Source: Isoetes taiwanensis
Taxonomy: Eukaryota; Streptophyta; Lycopodiopsida; Isoetales; Isoetaceae
Length of the DNA: 64,000 bases
Assembly: GCA_021234155.1 (NCBI GenBank)
Contig: JAJEKV010000054.1
Coordinates: 9,196,655 to 9,260,654, forward strand
Direction: 5' to 3'
The notes under the pieces were generated by a model. It did no database searches, was not told where the DNA came from, and saw nothing but the letters and a program-made list of their open reading frames with translations. The position numbers and the translations under genes are program-made. This document shows, piece by piece, positions 44,584-56,862 of the stretch (position 1 is its first letter; each line of letters begins with the position of its first letter).

Positions 44584-47032
44584 CACAACGAAAAAAGTGC
44601 CTAAATCCCCTGGAAAATCCCCCATTGAGGAACCGGGGGACTTGAGAGCAACGGGTTATTTTCTTTGCAATGGAGAATTTTGGAATAAAAGGGTATATAC
44701 TATGGGGGGAAATTACTGGAAACAGGGGATTCTTGAACAAAAAGGGTGTATCCTAATGGGGGAAATTAGTAGCTACGAGGGAAAATTAGTAGAAACAGAG
44801 GATTCTTGTACAAAAAGGGTATATCCTAATGGGGGGAATTAAAAGAAATAGGGAATTGCAAATGCACATCGTGGTATTTTCAAGAAAGAGAGATTGGGAT
44901 GAAGGGGAATTTGCAGATGGATTGGGGTATTCTTAAGAAAGAGGGATTGGTCCAAAACGGGGATTACTATGTAACAGAGGATTATTTATGAATATTAGAG
45001 TATTTTCAAATAAAAGAGGGAATTGCAAAAAAAAAAGGGTATTGCAATCAATTTCAAGCAAAAAGTAGTTACCAATAAAAAGGGTATTTTCAATAAAAAA
45101 ATTTTATGGTTGTATATATTTCAAGCCAGCTTGTATTTTCAAGCCAGTTTTGCCTCCGCGTGGCAACCAATTGGATGAAGACCTTTTTTTTTTCTCTTTA
45201 TGTTTCTCTTCGACGATGGCGGCCGGCTGCCTAAAGCAGCGTGTTTTTCTTCGGCGCTCGGGTAAAACTCGATGGCGCTGGCATTTTTTCTTAAAAATCT
45301 TTGCTCTTCATTTGACATTTTACTTATATAGATTTCAAGATTTGGAATGTTTTGTCGATTTCTTGCTCCCGGAAGGTAAATCACCTTGCTGCTTTGTTTC
45401 TTTCTTGATCTTTTGGTTTTTTTGCTTGCTTCTAATGTTCTACAATCTTGTCAAGCTCTATTTGCTCATTTTGGCGATTTACTCTTGTCAGAATGTTTTT
45501 ACCTTAGCCTCGGTTGGTTTTGCATTTTTATTTGCGAAGTTTTTTCAGGCGCTGCCATTCCGCTTATGGAGTCAGATCTGCAACTCAAAGCTTGGATTCG
45601 ACTTTACTTAGGCTTGGCTACGCTCCCTCATTCCAACGTCTTGCTGTGATCATTTCTTTTTCGCTAAGAGTCTGCCTTAGTCTTTTATTTTCTTAGTCTT
45701 AATGAGTGTTACGGGTTTCTTTTGTATTTTCTTACAAAGCTTTGCAGGTTTGTGAGGGTTTTTGGTTGATTTTTCCTTGTGCGATGCATGGCAGAAGCAA
45801 AGGCTTTTTCTTTGATAGTAGGCGTTGCTTTTTCTTTGACAGTAGGCGGGGCGGTAAAATTTTGGTGCTCCATGATCCTATGCCTTTTTCACTTTAATTC
45901 TTCCACAGCAAATGATGTCTGGAATTCCGGCAAAGCATTCTGTTGAAATGTTGACTCTATTCTTAGAGTTTCAGATGACGGATCCAACTCCAGATCGTTA
46001 ATGCAGATTCTAAAATAGTATGGTCCATCAGAGGAAATGTTTTGGCTCTTGAATTGACATAATCGGGTGTTTTATGGCAGAGTTTTGATCACTCAAATGA
46101 TATTTGGTTGCCGGGACAGATTCTAAAATAGGACATACAACTTGCAGCGGCCAATTCAAGCTATTCTGAAAAATATTCTTTGTTTGTGGAGCCTGCAAGC
46201 GTGGTGCTCTATTCAACCTATTCAGATCTCCCTGTTGCCCCATTGGGTTTATACATTTGAAGCCCAGACTTCAAATTATAGCTGGGCAATGCTGAAATAT
46301 TCATGTGATTTATCCTATTTGGCTTGTTGTGTGTCTACTGGCTCAGCTCAGCTCCTATTGTTGACAAGACAAATAGAATATGAAGTAAGTTTAGGAAGTT
46401 TAACTATGATTTTTAAAGACGAGTTCAGGAAATAGCTGTGTAGATGATACTTGGATGCTATGAAATACTTTTGTACTGGAACTGATTCTTTTGTAATGAA
46501 AAATAACTTTTAACTGTAAATATAGATGTGAAATGTAAGTTTAGAATCCGAATACCAAATTTGGGTGAGCGGCCCATAAAATATATGGAACCAAGTTGCT
46601 CAAAAATAGTTATCAGTGAAACATACACTATAGGGGATGAGAAAAAGGGGATTATGGCAACAAATGAGGAAAGAGGGCATTTTAGCTGAATGTAGTAGCA
46701 GGGTATTATTTTTGAAAGGGGGGATTATAGTCGCAGGGTATTATTTTTAGAAAGGGGGATTTATGGTAAAATGTAACATGGTATTATCTTACAAATAAAG
46801 AAAAGGGGGATTATGGTTAGATCTAAGAGGGTATTATTTTAGAAACGGGAAAAGGGGAGTTTATGGCAAATGTAACAGGGTAATATCTTACAAATGAGGA
46901 AAAGGGGTATTATGGCCAAATACCCCGATTCCAATTTTTCACTTTATACCCCGTTATTCTACTGAAAAGGGGGATTCTGTAGGCAATTTTGCGGGGTATT
47001 TCTTGGGGTATTAGAGCACTTTTTTCATTGTG
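44584..47032. mobile_element. CACTA-like DNA transposon, non-autonomous, 2.45 kb
   Basis: The left end reads CACAACGAAAAAAGTGC and the reverse complement of the right end reads CACAATGAAAAAAGTGC. Similarity continues, with gaps, for ~35 bp. A 3-bp ATA flanks both ends, the target-duplication size of CACTA elements. Inside each end lie ~400-500 bp of degenerate subterminal repeats (GGGGATT, GGGTATT and GGGGGAAATTA words at 44630-45080 and 46620-47010), also a CACTA trait because transposase binds such arrays. No transposase is encoded. The outermost bases are CACAA, not CACTA. Central sequence (45150-46440) may be unrelated filler or captured DNA. Confidence 0.7.
45150..46440 (+). other. core of the CACTA-like element, unassigned frames
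   Basis: A 153-codon plus-strand frame (45150-45611) is very rich in Phe, Leu and Cys. An internal ATG at 45216 begins MAAGCLKQRVFLRRSGK and a GT donor-like site follows LLPEG near 45375, so a captured exon is possible. A 97-codon frame at 46142-46435 follows. Neither matches a family I know, and hydrophobic composition may only reflect T-richness. Confidence 0.3.
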
Positions 47033-47385
47033 ATATATTACATGCCATGTTCTTAATTACTATCTAAATTTTCATTTTGAGGTTTTCCTACTTTTCAATT
47101 CTGCCCATTCATCGTATTGCTCCCTGCCATTCATTCTTAACGATCCAATGCCCGATCTATATCTCTGGTTGCATCCATCATTTCTCCTAATACTCCTACA
47201 TTTCATCACTTACAAAAAAATGAAGGCATGACGGTGGAAGGATATGTATCCATCTAGGCTCGTGGGTGAGAATGTTATTCTTAACGAGGAGTGACCATGG
47301 AGTTACATCGTCAAAGTGACATTCATACGCAATGAATAGGTAGAAGTATAGGCTTCAAAATAAATGCTATGGATAGTATATTGCA

Positions 47386-47435
47386 AAAAGGGGGGGTGGG
47401 GGAGGGGGTGGGGGTGGGGGGGGGGGGAGGGGATT
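47386..47435 (+). repeat. G-rich tract
   Basis: About 45 bases almost entirely G with single A and T interruptions, giving more than four G-runs of four or longer. It lies between the CACTA-like element and the hairpin array. Confidence 0.9.
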
Positions 47436-47479
47436 TTCAAGAGGAGGATATTTGCAAATTTGCACCCCCAATAATACAT

Positions 47480-49347
47480 GGATCACACCATGCAAAAATG
47501 CATATGCACTTTGTAAATGTGCAGTGAGATTTCGCGTCATGTGATCCTGGCTTCTCTCTTCTATTCTATTCTATTCTTGATTTATATTCACTCACTGAAT
47601 CAATTATTTTTCTTTGGGCTATGTTTATCAGATGTCGATGATTGAGACTAGGGAAAAGCGTCACTAGCATTCTTGTTGTCTAACATGTGGACATAAGGGA
47701 CATGCTTTTCCAAGCTATACATTCAAGGCAATGGGCATCTAATTTTACATTGTGAAGTTGTGGCAGCCGAGCTTGAAAGTCGTCCCATGACCTCTTTTAA
47801 GTGAATTGTGCAAGCCTCAAAGTTATGAGAATGATGCTCTTGCAATGAAGAAGTGTTTGATAAGATGTGCAGCCAGGGATGTACAAAATATTTGCTTCGT
47901 TAGAGGTGTTTATTAATGCCACGACACAAAAGCTCCAAAGACATAATGTGTAAAATGTTGCATTCGTGAGCCTTTGGGTCAGTTAAAAAAGTGTCACATA
48001 TGGAAAGATTGTTGGCTTTGATAAAATAACATAAAAATCTTATTTAATAAAGCTTTGGTTGTTGGTAAAGTGTTGGTTTATTTATTAAGTATTTTGTATT
48101 TTGCTTTTGTGACCCTCTTTGAAAAAATTTAATTCATAAAACATAATATAACTTACAATGATACATATGTTATATGCAAATGGGAGACCATTGATGAGGG
48201 ACTTGATGTTATTAGTGGATCACACCATGCAAATCTAGTGTATTCTAACTTTTTAGCATATACATAATTCGCTTGGTGTGATCTTTTTGGAAAAAAATGA
48301 CTTCCAATAGTAAAATTACTTTGATTATCTTTTATAAACGAAATATATATGTTCTTATTTTAAGTAAAGTGTGGGTATGTGACGTGCTCATTTATTAAAG
48401 TACTTGCACTTGGGGTGATAAAGTATTTTAGATGCAAATAGGAAGGTGTACTTGTGTTTAACTTTAAATTGACAACAAGTAAGAAAGCGTAACACCATGC
48501 AAAATTATTGTGTTCCATTTTTTTTGCATATGTATTATCCGCTTGGTGTGATCTTTTTTTTAAAAAGATATGCTCTTTGAAAGTGGCTAATAACTTTATG
48601 TACTTGGGGTGGTAAAGCAGTAAATAAAGGGGTATTTGTGTTTAATTTTAATTTGACAAAGAATAAGAAAGTGGATCACACCATGCGAATCTAGTGTGTT
48701 CCATTTTTTTTGCATAAGTACTATTCGCTTGATGTGATCCTTCCTGAAAAAGGATATGCTCTTTGAAAAGGGCTAATAACTTATGTACTTGAGGGTGATA
48801 ATGTATTTTAGATGCAAATAGGAATGGGTACTTGTGTTTAATTTTAATTTGACAACAAATAAGAAAGCGGATCACGCCATGTGAATTTAGTGTGGCCCTT
48901 TTTTTTTTTGCATATGTATTATTCGCTTGGTGTGATCCATCTTGAAAAAAACAGCTTTCAAGTAAAATGAAAGAAAAAAATATTTTATTTAAAGTGTAGT
49001 GTTGGTTTATTAAGAAGGTGTTTGCTATTTGAAATAGGTTTGGAACTTCACATGCAAATGGGAGGCTATTGAATGGGTATTTGTATTTATATTATATTTA
49101 AGTTAACAACAAACAAAAAAGTAGGTCACACCATACAACTTTGCTATGTTTTATCTTGATGTTATGTTATACAGAAATAACATTAAAATCTGTTTTAAAG
49201 TAAAGTGTAAGTAAGAGACTATTTGCTAACCTTAAGTTGTAAGTTCAATATTTGTATTTCTATTTACTTTTTTACGGAAGGATCACACCATGCGAATTTC
49301 TTATGTGCAATTATTTTTGCACATAAAGATTTTGCGTCGTACGATCC
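47480..49347. repeat. array of ~68-bp hairpins in ~190-bp spaced units
   Basis: Seven copies of a segment beginning GGATCACACCATGCGAAT. In at least six it is closed by the reverse-complement-like ATTCGCTTGGTGTGATCC (degenerate in the first and last) about 68 bp later, so each can fold into a hairpin. Copies start near 47480, 48217, 48489, 48673, 48869, 49124 (right arm lost) and 49280. In the last copy the inner arms CTTATGTGCA and TGCACATAAAG also pair. Spacers of ~120 bp between copies are related, with GACAACAAATAAGAAAG just before several hairpins. No coding frame is present. Confidence 0.82.
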
Positions 49348-50179
49348 TCTTTAAACAAGGATGGCTTTGACGTGCAATGTTCATAAGTTTTATGAATGGT
49401 TAATGTCACATATCATATTTTCTCAAAAAATGGTCATTGAATGGATAATAAGTCAAAGAGTTCTTCTACTTTAATATAGCAATGAATTTTTAAAGGAATC
49501 TATTGTGAAAATTAGTCAAAGACTTCTTGTATGAGGTATCTAAACACAAACACCATAACTTTTGTACTTCATGAATGTATGAACCCTTTGCGTTGCAAAG
49601 TATAACATCATTTATTAGCATCTTCACGGACATTTCCCCTTCTTTAAAGGGGTACTTCTTTGATCGATGCTATTCCGTTGATCTCCTCGTCTTCAACACA
49701 ATAAGTTCTTTTGGCATAGCTATTAATCATATCTCCATTCTGTCATATAGAGTTGGTGGCTATTTTTCCTCCACCCCTTTCAGTGCTTCTATGAAAAAAG
49801 CTACCTTGGGTGCTTGTGGGATTTCTCCATGCCTTGTTCACTCCATAACTGTCCCATTGCTAAAAAAAACCAAGTGCATGCGCCCTAGAAGGTGCATGCA
49901 CCTAGGGGCTTCCACAAACCTCTTTGCATCTTGTTCTTTGAGATGTATTTGAAGAAAATAGAGCTATGATAGCAATCTAGTCTAGACAATTCAAAGATAA
50001 AATTGAATGTCTATACAAGCCACATAATTTACTCAACAACAATAATGCAATGATCTTTCAATATCAACTATAATGCAATGGTCTTCATATTTAAAGATTT
50101 GATGATAAATCTCGAACCATTGTATTGCTACAGTAATAATAACACTGTAGCTAAGGTATTGACTTAGCTACTGTAGCAG
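49348..50179. other. no gene recognised
   Basis: A 125-codon plus-strand frame at 49575-49952 is rich in Ser, Ile and Phe and has no motif I know. The rest is AT-rich. Confidence 0.4.
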
Positions 50180-50613
50180 TGCTGACCAATCTTGAACAGC
50201 CCAAGCAATTCCCGAATCGCCTTGGGAACACCTGCAAATCAATCATACATAGCCGAATACCACATTAGATCCTTCTTTCATATTTAAGATCAGGTTCCGG
50301 CCGCTATGGCGAGCCGAATGATCCCCTGTGGCAGGAACAAGCAAGTTTCCATTTTTACAAGGCTAATTCCCTCCAGAACAAAATATCCCACATTCAATGG
50401 TCTCTCTAAATGATGCCCCCCTTTTTTAATATATTGAACCATCATGCAACTTTAGGTTTAAACCTTCAACCATATATCTTTCTTCAACTTAGGTAACCTC
50501 GACCTTTTCAACCTAGATCTTAATCAACTAGGTCATAATAATCCAATTTGGTTGGTACTTTGTTTGCAGAAGTTCTCACAGCTCTGATGATTATAACATG
50601 ATCAATTTTCACA
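50180..50613 (-). repeat. 3' LTR of the truncated Copia element
   Basis: It begins on the minus strand with TGTGAAAATTGATC right after the purine tract GAAGGGGGAA (plus-strand 50614-50623). The far end is set at the minus-strand GGTCAGCA (plus TGCTGACC at 50180), the first convincing CA; it is uncertain by a few bases because there is no second LTR for comparison. Confidence 0.65.
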
Positions 50614-51321
50614 TTCCCCCTTCATGTTATAATCATATCAAAGAGTTTAACTCTGTCAGCTTTACTTCATGCAAGTTTATGAAGACACAGTTGTTCCCCC
50701 TGCACATTGTAATCCCTGCACTGAATTTTCTTCTTCAACTCTGTGAACTTTCCTTCAGACAGAGCTTTTGTTAAGATGTCAGCTAACTGTATTGCAGTGT
50801 TCACATATACAAGTTTGACAACATTTTTCTTCACAACTTCTCTAATGAAATGCAACTCTAATTCTATGTGTTTAGTTCTTTCATGAAGAACTGGATCTCT
50901 GGTCATAGCAATACAACTGGTGCTATCACAATATAATTCAGTAGCCTTGGATTGATTATAACCAAGCTCAAATAGAAGCCTTCTCTCCCATATTAATTCT
51001 TCGGTAGCTAAAGCTACTGAGGCATATTCAGCTTCAGCACTAGACATGGCTATTGCATTCTGTTTTTTGCACTTCCATGCAACTGGAGCTCCTCCCAAAA
51101 ATGTTAAATAACCTGAGGTAGATTTCCTTGTGTCAATATCCCCTCCCCAATCTGCATCACAGTAAGCATTCAGTTGCATGTTCTCTGTACTATATTTAAT
51201 TCCATCATTCATTGTACCTTAAAGGTACCTTAATACTCTTTTAGCTGCTATCCAATGATCCCTCCCTGGATCATTGTTATACCTGCTCAACATATTGACT
51301 GCATAGGCTATATCTGGACGT

Positions 51322-51329
51322 GTGCAGTT
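51322..51329. repeat. 8-bp target-site duplication, left
   Basis: GTGCAGTT, identical to 52370-52377. It lies in the Copia codons for Asn-Cys-Thr, which are duplicated on both sides of the insert. Confidence 0.9.
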
Positions 51330-52369
51330 CATGGTTACCCGGAACCGGAACGGGAACCGGAACGACACCCCAAAAACTGGAACCGGAACGGGAACACTTC
51401 GGAACGGGAACATCCAACTTTGAAAAAAAATAAATTTTGAAATCAGATTTGGCGTTCCCATGGGCTAATTAACCTATTGAACTAGTTTTCAAGTTTAAAA
51501 TGTCAAAGGGTGATGTATAATAATGGCCAAATGGAAATAAGACTTTACCGTATTACATTCTGTTATAAATATATGAAAAAACATTAGATAATTTGTGTTT
51601 CATGACAAATATTTCTTCAAAATCAAATCATCATCATAAAGAGCAATTTTACTGTCATAGCAAATGTTTATATGGCATGACAGCTTTAAAACATACTCAT
51701 AGTAAAATAAAGTAGCATCTTATGATATAAAGCATCAACAAAAAGTATTTTTCAAACAATAATTTTATGGCAATGCTATTAAAAGTAGTAGCACTAACTA
51801 ATCGATTCACGAGGGAAGAAGATGCTAATACGATGACATCATTAGTATCACCATTACCTTCTTCAACATCACTTTCTTTGTCCTTACAATGTTCGGCATC
51901 ATTGTCATTGTCATTGTCGTTATCATCTTCACATGCTTACATGCCTTGGTATATATCATAGAGGTTTAAGTATGCATTGTTGCGTTGAATTTTATAATGC
52001 CGCCGCTCCTTTATGGCCCGATCTGCATGGATCTTAATCGAATTCTTTAGAGAGATGGTTGTGTCTCAGCCAAATAGAAACAGATAGAGAAGAGTCTGCC
52101 TTATTACGAATAAGAAAGGAGCAAAAAAAAGTTCGAGATTTCCAAAAATAACAGGGAAAATAAAAAAAAAATTGTGAAAAAAAGGGCAAAAAATATTTGA
52201 TAGTTGGGAACAACGTTCTCAACTTACCGGAACATTCTTGGAACGCCGTTCCGAGTAGCATGCACATTTGGAACGGGAACAAAAGTTCCTTTAAGGCGTG
52301 GCATGCCCCGAACAATGTCCCCGGAACGGGATCATTGTTGTTCTAACGCCGCTCCCGTTAGGAACTATG
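51330..52369. mobile_element. hAT-like non-autonomous DNA transposon
   Basis: 1040 bp with 8-bp target duplications. Left end CATGGTTACCCGG; right end, reverse complemented, CATAGTTCCTAACGG: short imperfect terminal inverted repeats beginning CA, as in hAT elements. Within ~100-150 bp of each end lie many copies of GGAACCGGAACGG or AACGGGAAC, a subterminal array. The minus strand near 51780-51960 has an acidic run and LASSLVNRLVSATTF that could be a transposase C-terminal trace, but nothing firm. It is inserted in the same reading region of the Copia pol and therefore younger than that element. Confidence 0.82.
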
Positions 52370-52377
52370 GTGCAGTT
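52370..52377. repeat. 8-bp target-site duplication, right
   Basis: GTGCAGTT, identical to the left copy. Copia RT coding resumes immediately beyond it on the higher-coordinate side. Confidence 0.9.
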
Positions 52378-54610
52378 TGCTACATAGGATAGACATCCTA
52401 TTAGTGATATGTATGGTATATTTTGCATTTCTTCCCTTTCTTCTGTTTTAGGACTCATTTTTGCAGTCCTGGCACAATTGGAGTTTTAGAGATATTGCAA
52501 TTCCTCATATTAAATTTATCAAGCATGCCTTCTATCTGACCCTTTTGAGTGAGTGTTAATATTTTATTCAATCTGTCTCTGTGCACCTCAATTCCCAAAA
52601 ATTTCCTCAGCTCGCCTGGATCTGACATCTTAAATTTATTGTTCAGAACATTTTTGCAATGCTCCAAAACTTTAACTCCATTTGAAATCATTATGTTGTC
52701 ATCAACATAAAGTGCAATTATACACCATTCATCCCCTGCCACATATTTATAGAGATTACCATCATTCTGAAGCTTAACAAAATTTTGTTCTCTAAGATAA
52801 GATTCTATACATTTGTACCATTCCCTTGGAGATTGCTTGAGGCCATACACTGCTCTTTTTAACTTCTAGACCTTTCCAATTTCTACTTCAAAACCTGCTG
52901 GTTGTCTCATATAAATTTCCTCTTCAAGTTTTGCATTTAGAAAGGCTGTGTTTACATCCATATGATGTATCTCCATGTTTGATGCATTAGCAATGGCAAG
53001 AAGTATTCTTATGCTATTCATTTTCACAAGGGATGAAAATGTTTCTTCATAATCTTGGCCATACCTTTGTGAAAAACCTTGAGCAACTAGACGTGCCTTG
53101 AACTTTGGAGTTTTCCCATCTGTCCCTGTCTTAATCTTATACAGCCATTTGCTTCCTACAATATTCCTGTCATTTGGTGCATCTACTAATTCATATGTGT
53201 CAGTTCTATGAAAAGAACTCATTTCTTCTTTCATAGCTTGCAACAACTGTTTGCTATTAGCAGAAACAATAGCTTCTCCATATGTTTTTGGAACTGAGAT
53301 ATCTAGGTGCATTAAAATTTCAAACAGTCCAATAATCTCACCTTCATTATCCCTGAGCCTTTTGCTTTTGCCCAAGTCATCCCTTCCAAATTTGTCATAG
53401 TTGGTTATGCCTTCATCTTGAATTATCTCAGCTTCTGTTCTTTTCTTCTTTCTCACTTGGCTGACTTGCTTTTCTCCTTGTTGATCACCTAGGTCTTCAA
53501 TCTGCACATGCTCAAGATGATCATTAGGGTTAGGCAATACTTGTTTAATGTTTAAATCTTCTTCATCATCTGTATCAACAACCATTGTAGGCTTGTCCAA
53601 TTTTTTTTCGATCTGCACTCTTTTGGTAACCCTGCATTTATCCATATTTTCATGACTGTTGATTCTAGGCAGAATTTTATAAAATTGTTCCTCATCAAAC
53701 AGCACATCCCTACTTATTATAATCTTTCTCTTGCTTGGATCATATAACCTATAAGCTTTAGATTGCTGATCATATCCTACCAAGTAGGTTATGTAGGCCC
53801 TATCATCAAGTTTTTTTCTCAGTTCCTCAGGAACATGTACATATGCTAAGCAACCATAGGCTTTTAATCTGGAGTAATCAGGTTTTTTTGAAGACCATAA
53901 AGTCAAGGGAATTTCTCCTTTAATGCTTATAGAGGGCAACGGGTTTTGCACAAACACTGTTGTTTTGATAGCCTCTTCCCAAAGGAAGTTTGGTAATCCA
54001 GAGTACTTGAGCATGCTTCTAACTGCATTGAGTATAGTTCTATTCCTCCTCTCAGCAATCCCATTTTGTTGAGGGGAGAACCTGCATGTCAACTGCCTTT
54101 TGATGCCAAGTTCATTGCAATAACTCTTAAATTCATTTGATAAGAATTCACCTCCCCTATCTGTACGTAGGCATTTGACCTTTCTTCCAGTTTCTAACTA
54201 TACCTCATTCACAAAGTGTCTAAATTCTTGAAGTGCCAGATCCTTTGTACTCAAACAGTAAACCTTTGCCATCCTGCTAAAGTCATCTACAAAAGTTATA
54301 AAATATCTCTTCCCTGATAGGCTGGTTACATTTAATGGCCCACACAAGTCAGAATGAATTAAGTCCAATACTCCTTTTGCTCTTTTTAATGATTTCTTGA
54401 AAGGCGGCCTTGTATGCTTGCCTAGGATGCATCCTGCACATTTAAACTTCTCCTCCTTAATTTCAGATGTTTCAATCAGAGACCAAGCAAATTTTGCATT
54501 CTCCAATTGTCTGATCTGATCCTTGCTGTGCAAACGGCAGACGCTGCCTTCTTGCTGGGTGCTACCTTGCCCCAGATTTATACACGTGTCGTGCTCACAT
54601 CCCCAATTTT

Positions 54611-56019
54611 AAGAAGCAAGGCCCCTGCTTTTGTGGGACGAAGGAATCTTGCCACCAATAATTATATATGTTAGATATACATGGATATTAACCATCTCAC
54701 TAATACATCATCTATGGCTCAACATCTACATATACAATTTGTTAAGAAATACTTGAAGTTAATGACTTGCACGGAAGTCTTGGGGTTGGGGGAATATAAT
54801 AGTTTGTTTTAAGGGTCTATGATGATATGCTATTTGGGGTGCATTTATGGGTATAACATTGCATATAGCCAATTAAATGGTACGTAAAGCCAATGCATGG
54901 CTAGACCACCTCCATGAAATGCTGAATTGTATTGGTTGTTAACATATTGAAACCCTTCATGAGATGCCGAATAATGCCATCATATGTAGGAATGGTGATG
55001 GGATGCCATCATTGAAGCAAAATATGAAGTTAATGAAGTCCATAAGTTGTTTGTACATATATTTTGTTGAGGAGGTAGATGACCGGCAATGTTAAGACCT
55101 GTGTTGAAAAACTCGTTGCTTATCATTATCGTGCAGTACACGAGCACAAAGTCTCACTATGTTGTTTCCTTTAAAGTCTAAAAATATGTAAGATTACAAT
55201 AGTAGTGTTTAATGACTTTAAAAGATGATTTTTGTGTTATTGAACTACCATGTAGGAATGCATGATGTCTTGTACGATGTCGACAAAGTTGTCATAAGCA
55301 AAATGAGAACGATAATGACTTAAAGGTGGACTGATAATGAGTTATTGTAGACAATAATAGTTGCAAAGCGTAGATGCTTCTTGGATTTTTATTTTGGAAT
55401 AGACCAAATATTTTATGCTCAAAATAGCCCTTTAAGTTGCATTTAACACACATCATTGAACATTTATAGTGCTCAAAATAGCCCTTTTTATTACGCTCAA
55501 TATTTGTTACACTCGATGTATGTTTCAATATTGGTGGGCTTTTAACAGTCATTGATATGTCCCAATATTAGTGGTCTTTGACAACCATTGATAATATGAA
55601 AGCTTGCTTGTAGACTAGAGAATATAATAGAGTTTTTATGGCGTATAGGCCTATCGGAGATCCCATAAGCCTATGAGATCTTTCTCTCTAGGCCTAATCT
55701 TCAGTAAGTTTATGTGCAAGATAAATATGGCATTTATGGCATTTATGCATTGAGCAATTTCTTGCATTGCCAACATGCAAAGAAAAAGCTCAAATCAGGC
55801 TTTAGCAGTGATAAGTTATGTTGAGGATATTGACAAAAGCAAAAGAGTCATCAAATAACATTGATATAAATCAAACTGTGTTGCATAACAATCTGAAAAA
55901 CCTTGTAATGAATACATGCCATGAGCTGCTCTTTAGAAGGCAAATGATCTATTGCAAAGTTGTCATTAGAAGAACAACGCGTGCCTTTCTAGATCTAGAA
56001 GCTAAATTGAGGAGATAGC
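54611..56019. other. no gene recognised
   Basis: AT-rich sequence. A short stretch near 55800-56018 may belong to the plus-strand Copia relic that follows, but only weakly. Confidence 0.5.
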
Positions 56020-56421
56020 TACGGTTAAACGAACCAAAACATATGATTGCCTGAAAGAATATGGTAGGCAACAAATGGATCCATAAAATTAAGCAAGGCA
56101 CAGATGGAAAATCACCAAAATATAAGGCAAGACTTGTGACACAAGTGTTTTCGCAGAAAAAGGTGTAGATCATGATGAAACCTTCTCGACTATAGTAAAG
56201 CTCATGGTTCTGGCAATAGCAAATGCTTTAGACCTAGAGTTGCATCACATGGATGTCAGTACTGCATTTATAAATGCCGAGTTAGATGAAGAGATATACA
56301 TGAAACAAGCAACTAGTTATGAAGTAGGGGATAATTGGTTTGGAAATTAAACCAAGCTATCTATGGCTTAAAGCAGGCACCAAGACAGTAATATAAGTGT
56401 ATGGATTCTTTCCTGAAGTAA

Positions 56422-56645
56422 TAAGATAGATAGATAGTAGTTTTAACGTCACGCCACTAGGCAGCATCCAACTGGACATGTGACCACACACCACACTACA
56501 TTGCTTGGTTGGGCCCTGCCCCCAACCACCTTACATTGCGTCTGTTGGGATTTGACCCCCAACAGTACCGAGTGCGATTCTGGGCGATCTCGAACTCGAG
56601 ACCACATTGCTAAGGAACTAGTGTGTTACCACTAGACCAAGCAGA
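56422..56645 (-). mobile_element. tRNA-derived SINE
   Basis: On the minus strand the head reads CTTGGTCTAGTGGTAACAC, a clear Pol III A box (TGGTCTAGTGG), with a B box GAGTTCGAGATC ~35 bp later. The body runs to GTTAAAAC and ends in a (CTAT)n tail at 56422-56436. Total ~224 bp, a usual SINE size. It splits Copia coding sequence. No clear target duplication was found. Confidence 0.75.
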
Positions 56646-56779
56646 TTACTAGCTGAGCTTGGCATTAGGAAAACTAACCCTACAAGAACATACAGTGATA
56701 GTTCCAGTTGTATTGCTATGGCCAAGAATTTTATCATGCATGAGAGGACAAAGCACATAGAAATTGAAATGCACTTTGT

Positions 56780-56781
<2 letters not shown>

Positions 56782-56862
<81 letters not shown>
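56782..56862 (+). repeat. (GATA)n microsatellite
   Basis: About 20 uninterrupted GATA units inside Copia RNase H sequence. GTAAG occurs on both sides and the flanking codons join correctly when the array is removed, so the array is an insertion. Confidence 0.95.

Larger units (their letters stand above)
50667..54533 (-). pseudogene. Copia integrase, RT and RNase H, interrupted
   Basis: Minus-strand segments. 54533-54198: pre-integrase zinc end CAGCILGKHTRPPF, then DLIHSDLCGPL and YFITFVDDFSR of integrase. 54092-52866: CRFSPQQNGIAERRNRTI, the integrase C-terminus, then RT with GSKWLYKIKTGTDGK and HHMDVNTAFLNAKLEEEIYM. 52850-52455: MYGLKQSPREWYKCIESYL and the catalytic IIALYVDDN. 51461-51219: [17 protein letters not shown]. 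51212-50667: RNase H with AYCDADWGGDIDTRKSTSGY, AMSSAEAEYASVA and HERTKHIELELHFIRE. A stop and frame changes near 54190 and 52860, and the insertion at 51330-52369, break it. Many motifs are intact, so decay is recent. Confidence 0.9.
50180..54610 (-). mobile_element. 5'-truncated Copia retrotransposon split by a DNA element
   Basis: On the minus strand the copy starts within or just before the GAG-preintegrase region (~54610-54530) and runs through integrase, RT and RNase H to a polypurine tract and 3' LTR. Gag, protease and 5' LTR are missing, so it is truncated. A 1040-bp hAT-like element has inserted between RT and RNase H. Confidence 0.88.

Noticed and set aside
47480-49347. CRISPR-like spaced repeats
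   Set aside because: Spacers are related to each other and ~120 bp long, the repeats are long hairpins, and the host is eukaryotic.
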